DNA of 64,000 nucleotides from Bacteroidales bacterium (lineage in GTDB: Bacteria; Bacteroidota; Bacteroidia; Bacteroidales; UBA932), in NCBI GenBank assembly GCA_024398105.1, contig JAKSJP010000001.1, forward strand, positions 1 to 64,000, given 5' to 3'. Both the position numbers and the translations under genes were made by a program. Positions 1 through 8,925 of the stretch are shown here, in pieces (positions within the stretch are counted from its first letter, which is position 1; every line of letters begins with the position of its first letter). Under the pieces are notes generated by a model that saw only the letters and a list, made by a program, of their open reading frames with translations, made no database searches and had not been told where the DNA came from.

Positions 1-43
1 GTCGCGGTTGCTCGCCGCAGTGCCGTCGTTTCCGTTGGGATTG

Positions 44-74
44 CAAAGGTACGAAACTTTTCTTTCCCGCCAAA
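44..74 (-). promoter_or_regulatory. Consensus Bacteroidota promoter reading out of the window
   Basis: On the minus strand TTTG (71-74) is followed after exactly 19 bases by TACCTTTG (44-51), a full match to the Bacteroidota primary-sigma consensus. Transcription would start near base 40 and run off the left edge. The 40 transcribed bases are GC-rich and hold no start codon, so the gene served, protein or RNA, is not visible. Confidence 0.75.
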
Positions 75-133
75 TCTTTTTCGTGATTTTTTAGAACTTT
101 TTCAGGCTAAAATGTTTTATCACGAAAATACGC

Positions 134-141
134 TATATTTG
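134..141 (+). promoter_or_regulatory. Probable -7 promoter element of the GT2 gene
   Basis: TATATTTG matches the -7 consensus TAnnTTTG about 63 bases before the ATG. No TTTG lies at the expected 19-base distance, so the -33 half is weak. With the leftward promoter at 44-74 it forms a divergent promoter region. Confidence 0.5.
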
Positions 142-204
142 TGAAGTTTTAATCAGAAGGGTATGTTCTTTGATTAACACTATTATATATAATATACACT
201 GAAT

Positions 205-927
205 ATGGACAGAAAACTGGTCATAATTCCTACCTACAACGAAAAGGAAAACATTGAGAAGATCATCCGCAAGGTTTTCTCCCTCGAGGGCGGCTACCAC
301 ATCCTCGTCATTGACGATGGTTCGCCAGACGGCACCGCATCTATTGTAAAGGGTCTGCAGGACGAATTCCCAGAGAGTCTGTTCATGATCCAGAGGACAG
401 GCAAGCTAGGTCTCGGCACCGCCTATCTCACAGGATTCAAGTGGTCGCTTGAGCACGGATACGACTACACTTTCGAGATGGACGCTGACTTCTCCCATAA
501 TCCCGATGACCTCCCTAAGCTCTATCAGGCGTGTGTCGACGGAGCAGGCGTAGCAATCGGATCAAGATACTGTGACGGTATCAGCGTAGTCAACTGGCCG
601 ATAGGAAGAATCATCATGTCATACTACGCTTCCGCATATGTCCGCACAGTCCTCAGGATGAAAGTCTACGACTGTACAGCCGGATTCAAGTGCTACACCA
701 AGGAAGCGCTCAGCACCATCAATCTCGACGAGGTGCAGATGAAAGGCTACGGCTTCCAGATCGAGATGAAATACTCTGCATGGAAACTTGGCTTCAAGAT
801 AACAGAAGTGCCTATCATCTTCGTAAACAGGAAGGAAGGCACCTCTAAGATGAGCAGCGGTATTTTCGGAGAAGCATTCTGGGGCGTGCTGAAGCTCAGG
901 TTCCGCACCATCCACAGTGCCCGCTAG
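205..927 (+). CDS. Polyprenol-phosphate mannosyltransferase (DPM1-like, GT2)
   Basis: This family transfers mannose (or another sugar) from a nucleotide sugar to a polyprenyl phosphate on the inner face of the cytoplasmic membrane, supplying envelope glycan building. The 240-residue protein is a lone GT-A domain: nucleotide-binding start IPTYNE (8-13), DDGSPD (37-42), and metal-binding DAD (93-95) within MDADFSHNP. It has no C-terminal transmembrane segments, so it resembles the short soluble DPM1 type rather than membrane-anchored GT2 enzymes. The ATG follows an AT-rich leader. Its last four bases overlap the convergent tex gene. The family is secure; donor and acceptor are inferred. Confidence 0.9.
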   Translation: MDRKLVIIPTYNEKENIEKIIRKVFSLEGGYHILVIDDGSPDGTASIVKGLQDEFPESLFMIQRTGKLGLGTAYLTGFKWSLEHGYDYTFEMDADFSHNPDDLPKLYQACVDGAGVAIGSRYCDGISVVNWPIGRIIMSYYASAYVRTVLRMKVYDCTAGFKCYTKEALSTINLDEVQMKGYGFQIEMKYSAWKLGFKITEVPIIFVNRKEGTSKMSSGIFGEAFWGVLKLRFRTIHSAR

Positions 928-3038
928 TCGCAAAGTCTGAGGGAAATCCTCTTCCTGTCATAATCCACCGAGATCACGTACACCTTGACGTGCTGGTGAA
1001 GCTTGACGGTCTTCGAACGCATCTGCGAGACATGGATCAGTCCGTTTTCATGGACACCGATGTCTACGAATGCTCCGAAGGCCGTAATGTTTGTGACGAT
1101 GCCCGGCAGTTCCATGCCTGCCTGGATGTCTTCGAGAGCATGGATGGTGTCATCGAATGAGAATTCCTGGGCACTTTCGCGAGGATCAAGTCCCGGTTTC
1201 GAGAGTTCCTTGATGATATCGTTGATGGTAGGAAGTCCCACCTCCCCTTCCGCATAGTCCGCGGCCTTGATCTTCGAGCAGAGTTCCTTGTTTCCCACAA
1301 GATCGACAGTCTTCACGCCAAGATCCCTGGCCATGCGGTCCACGATGTGGTAAGACTCCGGATGCACCGCCGAGTTGTCCAGAGGATCGGAGGCACCATG
1401 GATACGGAGGAATCCTGCACACTGCTGGAAAGCCTTCGCGCCTAGGCGAGGAACCTTGATAAGCTGGGAGCGGGAAGAGAATCCTCCCGATGCAGCCCTG
1501 TACTCAACGATCGAAGCAGCAAGTGCCGGTCCTATGCCCGCCACATAGCTGAGAAGATACGGGCTGGCAGTATTGAGATTGACTCCGACAGAATTCACGC
1601 AGCTCTCTACCGTATTGTCCAGTTTCTCCTTCAGGAGGCTCTGGTCGACATCGTACTGATATTGTCCGACGCCAAGGGACTTAGGATCGATCTTGACCAG
1701 TTCCGCGAGCGGGTCCATCAGCCTTCGGCCTATGGATACCGCACCTCTTACCGTGACGTCCTCGTCTGGGAACTCTATGCGGGCGACTTCTGAAGCGGAG
1801 TAGATAGATGCGCCGTCCTCACTGACTACATAGACCTTGCAGTCGTCCGGTAGCTGTATCTTCTTCACAAAGGCTTCAGTCTCGCGGCTGGCAGTTCCGT
1901 TTCCGATAGCAATAGCCTGAATCTCAAACTGTTCAACCATACGGGAAACCGACATGATCGACTTTATCTTCTCACTCTGAGGAGGGTGAGGATATATTAT
2001 CTCATGGTGAAGCAGCTCTCCCCTTTCGTCAAGGCATGCTATCTTGCAGCCGTTACGGAATCCCGGATCGATCGCCATGGTCCTTTTCTGTCCTACCGGA
2101 GGTGCCAGAAGAAGCTGACGGAGATTGTCCCCGAATACGCTGATGGATTCGATGTCGGCCTTCTGCTTGAATTCCTTGATCACCTCATTCGTGAGGGACG
2201 GAGCAAGCAGACGCGAATATGCGTCTGAGATTGCATCCTTTATCTGAGCGGCAAGGGCTGCCGACGGATGTCTCTTTTCCTTACAGAAGTTGTAGTAGAG
2301 CTGGCTGCAGGATTTCTCGGGATCGGCATCTATCTTTATGTTCAGGAATCCCTCTTCCTGGGCACGGAGTATTGCCAGCAACCTGTGGGACGCCATCCTT
2401 GACAGCGGTTCGGAATAGTCGAAATAGCTCTTGTATTTCTGAGCCTCAGGAGATGAAGCGTTCTTGGTAGCCTTCGTTACAAGGCGTCTCATCCTGTAGA
2501 CGGCGCGTAGCGTCTCCCTGTTCGCCGCGGTCTCGCTGATACGTTCCGCGATGATGTCCCTTGCGCCGGCAAGGGCTTCCTCGACAGATGCGACACTGCC
2601 CTTCACATACTTTGCGGCATCCTTGGCAGGATCCGCGGTCTGGACTTCATACATCCTGTCTGCGAGAGGTTCGAGGCCTGCCTCCTTGGCCGCGGTGGCA
2701 CGCGTCCTTCTCTTAGGTCTGTATGGGAGATAGAGGTCCTCAAGGACGGTCGACACGACGCAGTTCTCGATAGATTCACGAAGTTCATCCGTAAGCTTGC
2801 CCAGTCCGGAGATGGTCTCGATGATGGTAGCCTTACGCTTTTCCATTTCCGCGAACACATCCGTCCAATGCTTGATCTCAGCAACTTCGACGTCGTCCAG
2901 ACCGCCGGTCTTTTCCTTGCGGTATCGGCTGATGAACGGAATGGTGTTGCCTTCCTCAAAGAGAGCAGCACAGTTCTCCACCTGCCAATCCTTGATGGAC
3001 AGGTGCTGGGAAATAAACTTTATGTAGATGGATTTCAT
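924..3038 (-). CDS. tex: Tex family RNA-binding protein with S1 domain
   Basis: Tex proteins are nucleic-acid-binding factors linked to transcription. The 704 residues show the usual order: helical N-terminal region, YqgF/RNase H-like domain beginning near RTMAIDPG (about 317), helix-hairpin-helix region around VAGIGPALAASIVEYR (about 500), and a C-terminal S1 domain with GIVTNITAFGAFVDIG and GLIHVSQM. Length is slightly below the 710-780 usual for the family and nothing is missing. The start lies one base after the stop of the ClC gene, so the two are co-transcribed. It converges on the GT2 gene with a 4-base overlap. Confidence 0.95.
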   Translation of the reverse strand: MKSIYIKFISQHLSIKDWQVENCAALFEEGNTIPFISRYRKEKTGGLDDVEVAEIKHWTDVFAEMEKRKATIIETISGLGKLTDELRESIENCVVSTVLEDLYLPYRPKRRTRATAAKEAGLEPLADRMYEVQTADPAKDAAKYVKGSVASVEEALAGARDIIAERISETAANRETLRAVYRMRRLVTKATKNASSPEAQKYKSYFDYSEPLSRMASHRLLAILRAQEEGFLNIKIDADPEKSCSQLYYNFCKEKRHPSAALAAQIKDAISDAYSRLLAPSLTNEVIKEFKQKADIESISVFGDNLRQLLLAPPVGQKRTMAIDPGFRNGCKIACLDERGELLHHEIIYPHPPQSEKIKSIMSVSRMVEQFEIQAIAIGNGTASRETEAFVKKIQLPDDCKVYVVSEDGASIYSASEVARIEFPDEDVTVRGAVSIGRRLMDPLAELVKIDPKSLGVGQYQYDVDQSLLKEKLDNTVESCVNSVGVNLNTASPYLLSYVAGIGPALAASIVEYRAASGGFSSRSQLIKVPRLGAKAFQQCAGFLRIHGASDPLDNSAVHPESYHIVDRMARDLGVKTVDLVGNKELCSKIKAADYAEGEVGLPTINDIIKELSKPGLDPRESAQEFSFDDTIHALEDIQAGMELPGIVTNITAFGAFVDIGVHENGLIHVSQMRSKTVKLHQHVKVYVISVDYDRKRISLRLCD

Positions 3039-3039
3039 A

Positions 3040-4803
3040 TCAGTCCTGTGAGAGTTCTCTCAGCTCATCCCTATAGGCTGAGAATATCTTCGACTTCGAC
3101 ACGAAGCCGATGTAAGTCCTGTCTGCAGTGACGACAGGAAGGTTCCATGCGTCCGTCTTCTCGAACTTATGCATGACGCTTTCCATGCTTTCTCCGTCAA
3201 ACACGTACTCAGGCGCCGAATGCATATAGTTGAACACATGCTGCCTGTCATACAGCTCGGTCCTGAACATATCCTGACGGACATCCTCAAGGGACACATA
3301 ACCCTGGAAATGGTTCTTCGAGTCCACTACCGGGAAGATGTTCCTGTTCGAGCCAGAAATCACCTGGACGAATTCGCCCAGAGGCGCATCGATCGCCACA
3401 GGAGCGAAGTTCGTCTCCACCAGGTCTGACATCTTCAGGAGGGTAAGCACCGCCTTGTCACTGTCATGGGTGATAAGTTCTCCGGTATGGGCGATTCGTT
3501 TCGTATAGATAGAGTACTTCTCGAACAGTCTCATGGTACCGAAGGAGATCGTCGCTGAAATGATCAGAGGTATGAGCAGTTCATAGCCGCCTGTTATCTC
3601 GGCGATAAGGAAGATCGCTGTCATCGGCGCCTGCATGACGCCAGCCATGAGACCGGCCATGCCTACGAGCACGAAGTTCTGTTCAGGTACCATGAACTCG
3701 GAGCCTGCAAGGCTGAGGTTGATGAGTCGGGAAAGGACGAAGCCGGCGATCGCGCCCACGAAAAGGGTCGGGCCGAAGGTTCCTCCGACGCCGCCACCCG
3801 CATTGGTAAGGGTCATGGAGAATACCTTCAGAAGAAGTACCAGTATGAAGAACACCGGCACAAGCCATGGGTGGTGAAGCATTCCGGCCAGGATCGACTT
3901 TCCGTCATAGAGGATGTCTCCACCGTTGAGAAGCGGATGGAGATCCGAATATCCCTCACCGAAGAGAGGTGGGAAGAGGTAGATCAGCAGGCCGAGGACA
4001 GATGCGCACAGTGCCCACTTGACATACGGATTCTTCAGTTTCGCGAGGTTGTCCTCGAGCGAGATAGTAGTCCTCAGGAAGTAGAGCGAGCAGAAGCCGC
4101 AGAATATTCCAAGAAGGATGTAGAACGGGATGTTGACAAGCCTGAACGTCGAGATGGTACACTCGAACGGCAGAGAGTTGCCAAGGAAGATGTATGATAT
4201 CACTGTCGCTGACACTGTAGAGAGCAGCAGCGGCATCATTGAAGTCATCGAGATGTTGAAAAGAAGGATCTCAAGTGTGAAGAGGACTCCGGCAAGAGGG
4301 GCCTTGAAGATTCCGGCCACAGCACCTGCGGCGCCGCAACCGAGAAGGATGGTCATGCTCCTGTATGACATTCCGAGAGCCCTTGCGACATTCGATCCTA
4401 TGGCTGCTCCAGTATAGACGATAGGCGCCTCGGCTCCGACCGAGCCACCGAATCCGATGGTCAGCGATGATGTGAGGATCGAAGACCACATGTTGTGAGG
4501 CTTGATCCTGGATTCATTCTTGGATACGGCGACGAGCACCTTGGTTACGCCATGTCCTATCCTGTCCTTCACAACGAACTTCAGAAGAAGCAGGGAGATC
4601 AGCATACCGACACCCGGGAGGACCAGATAGAAAAGGTTGCCCGACCAGCTGTTGATATGGGATGTAAGAAGTTCCTTCACCTGTTCTACCAGCGTCGTGA
4701 GGATCACGGCGGCGAAACCGCTGGCAATTCCGACGACAAGAGAAAGAACCAGGAGAAGGTTCTTTTCAGGGATCGACGTGATATACTGATAGATCTTTTT
4801 CAT
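3040..4803 (-). CDS. ClC family chloride channel/transporter with paired CBS domains
   Basis: An inner-membrane ClC protein that moves chloride, by channel or Cl-/H+ exchange. It has about a dozen hydrophobic segments, the gating-glutamate motif GGSVGAEAP, the helix-N motif GGVGGTFGP, and two C-terminal CBS domains that usually bind nucleotides. I start it at the internal ATG giving MKKIYQYITSIPEKN (587 residues). The longer open frame from 4851 would begin inside the terminator of the upstream gene and before a perfect promoter, so it cannot be fully transcribed. The leader is then only about 8 bases. The gene is followed directly by tex. Confidence 0.92.
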   Translation of the reverse strand: MKKIYQYITSIPEKNLLLVLSLVVGIASGFAAVILTTLVEQVKELLTSHINSWSGNLFYLVLPGVGMLISLLLLKFVVKDRIGHGVTKVLVAVSKNESRIKPHNMWSSILTSSLTIGFGGSVGAEAPIVYTGAAIGSNVARALGMSYRSMTILLGCGAAGAVAGIFKAPLAGVLFTLEILLFNISMTSMMPLLLSTVSATVISYIFLGNSLPFECTISTFRLVNIPFYILLGIFCGFCSLYFLRTTISLEDNLAKLKNPYVKWALCASVLGLLIYLFPPLFGEGYSDLHPLLNGGDILYDGKSILAGMLHHPWLVPVFFILVLLLKVFSMTLTNAGGGVGGTFGPTLFVGAIAGFVLSRLINLSLAGSEFMVPEQNFVLVGMAGLMAGVMQAPMTAIFLIAEITGGYELLIPLIISATISFGTMRLFEKYSIYTKRIAHTGELITHDSDKAVLTLLKMSDLVETNFAPVAIDAPLGEFVQVISGSNRNIFPVVDSKNHFQGYVSLEDVRQDMFRTELYDRQHVFNYMHSAPEYVFDGESMESVMHKFEKTDAWNLPVVTADRTYIGFVSKSKIFSAYRDELRELSQD

Positions 4804-4814
4804 ACTGAAGTACT

Positions 4815-4845
4815 CAAATATAAGAAATAAAAAGGGGATGACAAA
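4815..4845 (-). promoter_or_regulatory. Promoter of the ClC-tex operon, overlapping a terminator
   Basis: TTTG (4842-4845), a 19-base spacer, then TATATTTG (4815-4822): a full consensus match on the minus strand. The predicted start is near 4811, about 8 bases before the ATG. The -33 TTTG lies in the loop of the terminator hairpin of the preceding gene. Confidence 0.8.
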
Positions 4846-4856
4846 CGCCATCCCCC
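4825..4856 (-). terminator. Intrinsic terminator of the small acidic-tail gene
   Basis: Read on the minus strand, GGGGATG (4849-4855) and CATCCCC (4834-4840) form a 7-bp GC-rich stem with an 8-base loop, followed by TTTTTATTT. It starts about 20 bases after the stop codon of the gene at 4876-5235. Confidence 0.8.
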
Positions 4857-4875
4857 ATTATTCATTTTCTGGAAT

Positions 4876-5235
4876 CTATGCATCCGAACCGTCGTCGTCT
4901 CCGCTTGAGTACTGAGAGATATTGTCGTCAGGAAGGTCCTGAGCTCCTTCTGAAGAGCCTCCGCTCTCGCCTCCTTCCTCTTCTCCACTGCCTTCAAGCC
5001 ATCTGGTAAGGTCCTCGACGTCGTCGATCTTGATCTTGATCTTTACGAGATAGATTGCATCAGGCACTTCGACAGTCACAGCATAGAAGCTGGTACCGTC
5101 CGGCTTAGGGTACTCCTTGAGGTCGGCGAGATAATCCTGATAACCCTTAGGATATTTCTCTGAGAATGCAGCAGCGAGTTCTTCTGACATGTTCTCGTAG
5201 CTGACAACGGCTCTTTTCTTCTGTGTGATTGCCAT
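4876..5235 (-). CDS. Conserved Bacteroidota hypothetical protein with acidic tail
   Basis: A 119-residue protein of unknown function. Residues 1-80 form a small folded-looking domain (SYENMSEELAAAFSEKYPKG, then PDGTSFYAVTVEVPDAIYLVKIKIKI). Residues 80-119 are a low-complexity tail rich in Glu, Gly, Ser and Asp. I recall close relatives across Bacteroidales with the same conserved core, some labelled 'DNA primase' in databases; nothing in this sequence resembles a primase. No signal peptide or membrane segment is present, so it is probably cytoplasmic. It stands as a single gene with its own terminator. Confidence 0.8.
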   Translation of the reverse strand: MAITQKKRAVVSYENMSEELAAAFSEKYPKGYQDYLADLKEYPKPDGTSFYAVTVEVPDAIYLVKIKIKIDDVEDLTRWLEGSGEEEGGESGGSSEGAQDLPDDNISQYSSGDDDGSDA

Positions 5236-5282
5236 ATATGATATGTGATTCTAGACTTTGGATATGTAATTAAATCGTGGTG

Positions 5283-5312
5283 CAATATTAGGATATTTTT
5301 TCTTATTGCAAT
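5283..5312 (-). promoter_or_regulatory. Possible promoter of the acidic-tail gene
   Basis: On the minus strand ATTG (5309-5312) and TAATATTG (5283-5290) are separated by 18 bases, one mismatch from consensus in each box. They sit in a very AT-rich stretch about 50 bases before the ATG. Confidence 0.35.
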
Positions 5313-5351
5313 AGCCTTTTGCACTTTTTTTTAATTCTTGAAGGACAAATT

Positions 5352-7076
5352 CTACTTATGCTTGAAGAAAAATGATTTCTGCATCTTCTTTCTTTCCGGA
5401 TTCCTCTCCACGAACACTGGCTTCATATCCCTTGGGTCAAGGCCTGTATAGTACATCACGGAGGATGTCGTCATCGGAGTAGGAGTAAAGTCCTGGACCT
5501 GGTCCATGAAGATTCCACGGAGCGCAGGATGCCTTGACAGATTCTCCATGTCATGCATCGTACAGCCAGGATGTGACGAGATGAAATATGGGACGATGCC
5601 CGTCTTCCTGCCCGCTTCCCTGGTGATCTTCTCGAACTCGTACCTAAGCCTTTCGAAAAGCTTGAACGAAGGCTTGGCAAGATAGTGGAGAACCTTGTCC
5701 TCGGTATGTTCAGGGGCCACCTTAAGTCTTCCGGAAGTATGGTTGAGGACCAGCTCCCTGAAGTATGGCTTCGAAGTCTCGTCCACGAATCCCTTCTCGT
5801 TGAGGAAAAGGTCGTAGCGTATACCGCTGCCGATATATGCATGTCGTATACCCTTGACCGCGGCAACCTGCTCATAGAGCTTGAGCAACCTTGCATGGCT
5901 TCTGTCCATGTTCTGACACGGAGCCGGGAAAAGACAGGACTTCCTGCGGCAGATGTCGCAGAGCTGAGGGTTCTTTCCCCTCATTCCATACATGTTCGCG
6001 GTAGGAGCTCCAAGGTCAGAGATGTTGCCGGCGAAGTCCGGCAGCTTGTTGAGGCCTGCTATCTCCTTGAGGATAGAGTCCTCCGAACGCGACTGGATGA
6101 ACTTGCCCTGGTGCGCGGCGATCGTACAGAAATTGCAGCCTCCGAAGCAGCCTCGGTGCGTATTGATGGAGAACTTGATCATATCATACGCAGGGATACG
6201 CTTTCCTTTATATCTCGGATGCGGAAGCTTTGTATATGGCAGGTCCCAGAACGAGTCCATCTCCTGGGTCGTCGCAGGCGGATAAGGCGGATTGATCTGG
6301 ACATAGCCCTTGCCTACACGTTCGATGATCGTCGCCGGATGCATCATGTTCGCATGGGTCTCGATTTCATGGAAATTCTCAGCGAGAGCCTTCTTGTTGC
6401 GACAGCACTCTTCGAACGAATGAAGTTCGAGCGCGTCCTTTACCTTCGGTTCTCCGCTGCAGAAGAACGCGATCTGAGGTATCCTGTGCATGTCACGCGG
6501 ATTTCTCCGGGCCTCGATTCCACGGGTGAGCTCCAGCATGGTCCTTTCTCCCATTCCGTAGCTCAGGTAGTCCGCTCCGCTGCCCACCAGGATCGAAGGG
6601 AACAGCTTGTCCTGCCAGTAGTCATAGTGGGTCAGACGCCTCAGCGAAGCCTCGACGCCGCCGATGACGACAGGGATGTGCGGATAGAGCTGCTTGAGTA
6701 TCTTCGTATAGACGGTGACGGCATAGTCAGGCCTCTGTCCAGCCTTTCCCTCCGGGGTATATGCATCATCGCTGCGGAGCCTCTTTGCCGCGGTATAATG
6801 GTTGACCATGGAATCCATGGCACCGGCATTCACCGCGAAATAGAGGCGTGGCTCCCCCAGTTTCCTGAAGTCTCTGAGGTCGTCACGCCAGTTAGGTTGA
6901 GGAACGATCGCTATACGGTATCCGAACTTCTGGAGCCATCTGGCAATTGCGGCTGTGCCGAATGACGGATGGTCCACGAAAGCGTCGCCTGTGAAGAAGA
7001 TTATGTCGATATAATCCCAACCCAGAGCGTCTACCTCCTTCTTGGAGGTCGGAAACATATATGCGTTTTCCTGCAT
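5352..7076 (-). CDS. YgiQ family radical SAM protein
   Basis: YgiQ proteins are large radical-SAM enzymes of unknown substrate. The order is typical: N-terminal cobalamin-binding-like region (FFTGDAFVDHPSFG), the cluster motif CFGGCNFC in THRGCFGGCNFCTIAAHQG, and a C-terminal DUF3362-like part ending in RNPERKKMQKSFFF. A second Cys group (CDICRRKSCLFPAPC) follows the SAM motif. A TTG at 7082 is also open, but the ATG at 7076 (574 residues) fits better. It begins 7 bases after the argS stop and is probably co-transcribed with it. Confidence 0.93.
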   Translation of the reverse strand: MQENAYMFPTSKKEVDALGWDYIDIIFFTGDAFVDHPSFGTAAIARWLQKFGYRIAIVPQPNWRDDLRDFRKLGEPRLYFAVNAGAMDSMVNHYTAAKRLRSDDAYTPEGKAGQRPDYAVTVYTKILKQLYPHIPVVIGGVEASLRRLTHYDYWQDKLFPSILVGSGADYLSYGMGERTMLELTRGIEARRNPRDMHRIPQIAFFCSGEPKVKDALELHSFEECCRNKKALAENFHEIETHANMMHPATIIERVGKGYVQINPPYPPATTQEMDSFWDLPYTKLPHPRYKGKRIPAYDMIKFSINTHRGCFGGCNFCTIAAHQGKFIQSRSEDSILKEIAGLNKLPDFAGNISDLGAPTANMYGMRGKNPQLCDICRRKSCLFPAPCQNMDRSHARLLKLYEQVAAVKGIRHAYIGSGIRYDLFLNEKGFVDETSKPYFRELVLNHTSGRLKVAPEHTEDKVLHYLAKPSFKLFERLRYEFEKITREAGRKTGIVPYFISSHPGCTMHDMENLSRHPALRGIFMDQVQDFTPTPMTTSSVMYYTGLDPRDMKPVFVERNPERKKMQKSFFFKHK

Positions 7077-7082
7077 TCGCAA

Positions 7083-8873
7083 TTACATTCTTTCAGGAAG
7101 CTCGATGCCGAGGATGCCCATTGACTTCACGAGAGCCTTTGCCACGCTTGCGATGAGGGCAAGACGGAACTGGAGAAGCTTTGCGTCCGGTTCCTTGAGG
7201 ATCTGTGTGTCGTGGTAGTACTGGTTGAACTCCTTGGCGAGATCGTATGAGTAGTTGGCTACGACTGCAGGAGAAAGAGCCTCGCCTGCCTCTGCGACCT
7301 TCTGTGGAAGAGTGTTGAGAAGCTTGATCAGGCGTACCTCCTTTGCCGAAGGGACGATGTCCTTTGTAACTGCAGAAGCATCATAGACATAGCCCTTCTC
7401 ATCTGCCTTGCGGAGAATAGAACGGATACGTGCGTGGGTGTACTGGATGAATGGTCCGGTATTTCCGTTGAAGTCGATAGACTCCTTAGGGTTGAAGAGC
7501 ATCGTCTTCCTAGGATCCACCTTGATGATGAAGTACTTGAGCGCACCGAGACCGATCATATGGTAGAGCTTTTCCTTCTCTTCCTCTGACATGTCAGCGA
7601 GCTTACCGCTCTCCTCCGAGGTCGCCTTTGCCTCCTCGTACATCTTCTGGATAAGGTCGTCTGCGTCTACGACAGTTCCCTCACGAGACTTCATCTTTCC
7701 TTCCGGAAGCTCGACCATACCGTAGCTGAGGTGGTAGATCTGGTCCGACCAGTCGAAACCGAGCTTCTTGAGGATGAGCTTGAGCACCTGGAAGTGGTAG
7801 TCCTGCTCGTTTCCTACGACATATACATGTGAATCAAGGTCATACTGAGCGAAACGTCTCTCGGCTGTTCCAAGGTCCTGGGTGATGTAGACTGAAGTAC
7901 CGTCACCACGGAGCACGAGCTTGCGGTCGAGGCCGTCGCCTGTGAGGTCGCACCATACGGAACCGTCAGGGTCCCTTACGAGGACGCCCTTGTCAAGTCC
8001 CTTCTGGACGAGCTCCTTGCCAAGGAGATAGGTATCATGTTCATAGTCGACTTTGTCGAATGAGATTCCGAGCGAACGGTAGGTCTCGTCGAATCCGGCG
8101 AACACCCAGCTGTTCATCATGCTCCAGAGGTCTCTTACAGCCTTGTCCTCATTCTCCCACTTCACGAGCATCTCATGGGCCTCTACGAGGCATGGTGCCT
8201 GCTTCTTGGCCTCCTCCTCTGACATGCCGCCGGCGATGAGCTCCTTCACTTCCTTGGTGTAGATGTCGTTGAATGCGACATAGCAGTCACCTACGAGGTG
8301 GTCGCCCTTGATGCCGGTAGATTCAGGGGTCTTGCCGTCGAATGCCTTCTCCCATGCAAGCATGGACTTGCAGATATGGATGCCTCGGTCATTCACGAGA
8401 GTAGCCTTGATGACCTCGTTTCCGTTTGCCTTGAGAAGTCTTGAGACTGAATCGCCAAGGAGATTGTTACGGATATGTCCAAGGTGGAGAGGCTTGTTGG
8501 TGTTAGGTGAAGAGAACTCCACCATGATCCTGCGACCGGTAGGTTCGAGCTGTCCGAAGTCCTCGCTCGACACGATCTCGGTGAGGACGTCGTCCCACCA
8601 TACCGGCGAGAAAAGAAGGTTGAGGAAACCCTTCACGCTGTTGTATGCGGAGATCTCAGGGACGTTGGCCACGAGCCACTCACCGATAGCGTTTCCGGTA
8701 TTCTCAGGAGCGCTGTGAGATATTCTGAGAAGCGGGAAGATGACGAGGGTGTAGTCTCCCTCGAACTCCTTGCGTGTAACCTGTACCTGGAGATCAGATG
8801 GCTGAATATCAGCGTTGTACAGAGCTTTGATGGCCTCTGCTGCCTTTGCCTGTATAAAAATTTCAGGTGTCAT
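7083..8873 (-). CDS. argS: Arginine--tRNA ligase
   Basis: Charges tRNA-Arg in the cytoplasm. The 596-residue class I synthetase has the N-terminal Arg-tRNA-synthetase (Add-1) domain, the HIGH signature as HLGH (130-133), the KMSKS-equivalent as KMKSREG, and a C-terminal DALR anticodon-binding domain with NYSYDLAKEFNQYYHD. Length is normal. The gene lies downstream of rpoD with a GC-rich hairpin in the 52-base gap and is followed closely by ygiQ. No promoter of its own is recognisable. Confidence 0.98.
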   Translation of the reverse strand: MTPEIFIQAKAAEAIKALYNADIQPSDLQVQVTRKEFEGDYTLVIFPLLRISHSAPENTGNAIGEWLVANVPEISAYNSVKGFLNLLFSPVWWDDVLTEIVSSEDFGQLEPTGRRIMVEFSSPNTNKPLHLGHIRNNLLGDSVSRLLKANGNEVIKATLVNDRGIHICKSMLAWEKAFDGKTPESTGIKGDHLVGDCYVAFNDIYTKEVKELIAGGMSEEEAKKQAPCLVEAHEMLVKWENEDKAVRDLWSMMNSWVFAGFDETYRSLGISFDKVDYEHDTYLLGKELVQKGLDKGVLVRDPDGSVWCDLTGDGLDRKLVLRGDGTSVYITQDLGTAERRFAQYDLDSHVYVVGNEQDYHFQVLKLILKKLGFDWSDQIYHLSYGMVELPEGKMKSREGTVVDADDLIQKMYEEAKATSEESGKLADMSEEEKEKLYHMIGLGALKYFIIKVDPRKTMLFNPKESIDFNGNTGPFIQYTHARIRSILRKADEKGYVYDASAVTKDIVPSAKEVRLIKLLNTLPQKVAEAGEALSPAVVANYSYDLAKEFNQYYHDTQILKEPDAKLLQFRLALIASVAKALVKSMGILGIELPERM

Positions 8874-8879
8874 CTAAAA

Positions 8880-8908
8880 AGCATATAAAGCCGGCACGAC
8901 GGCCGGCA
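8880..8908 (-). terminator. GC hairpin with weak T-run between rpoD and argS
   Basis: On the minus strand GCCGGC-CGTCGT-GCCGGC (8890-8907) forms a 6-bp all-GC stem, followed by TTTATATGCTTTTT and then the argS ATG. It may partially terminate rpoD transcripts. The broken T-run and position only 16 bases before argS also allow a leader structure. Confidence 0.55.
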
Positions 8909-8925
8909 ATTAAAAAATATCCAAT

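Noticed and set aside
5685..6965. A 426-codon open frame on the plus strand
   Set aside because: It is antisense to ygiQ, whose radical-SAM motifs are intact; the antisense product resembles nothing. It reflects the GC-rich third positions of the real gene.
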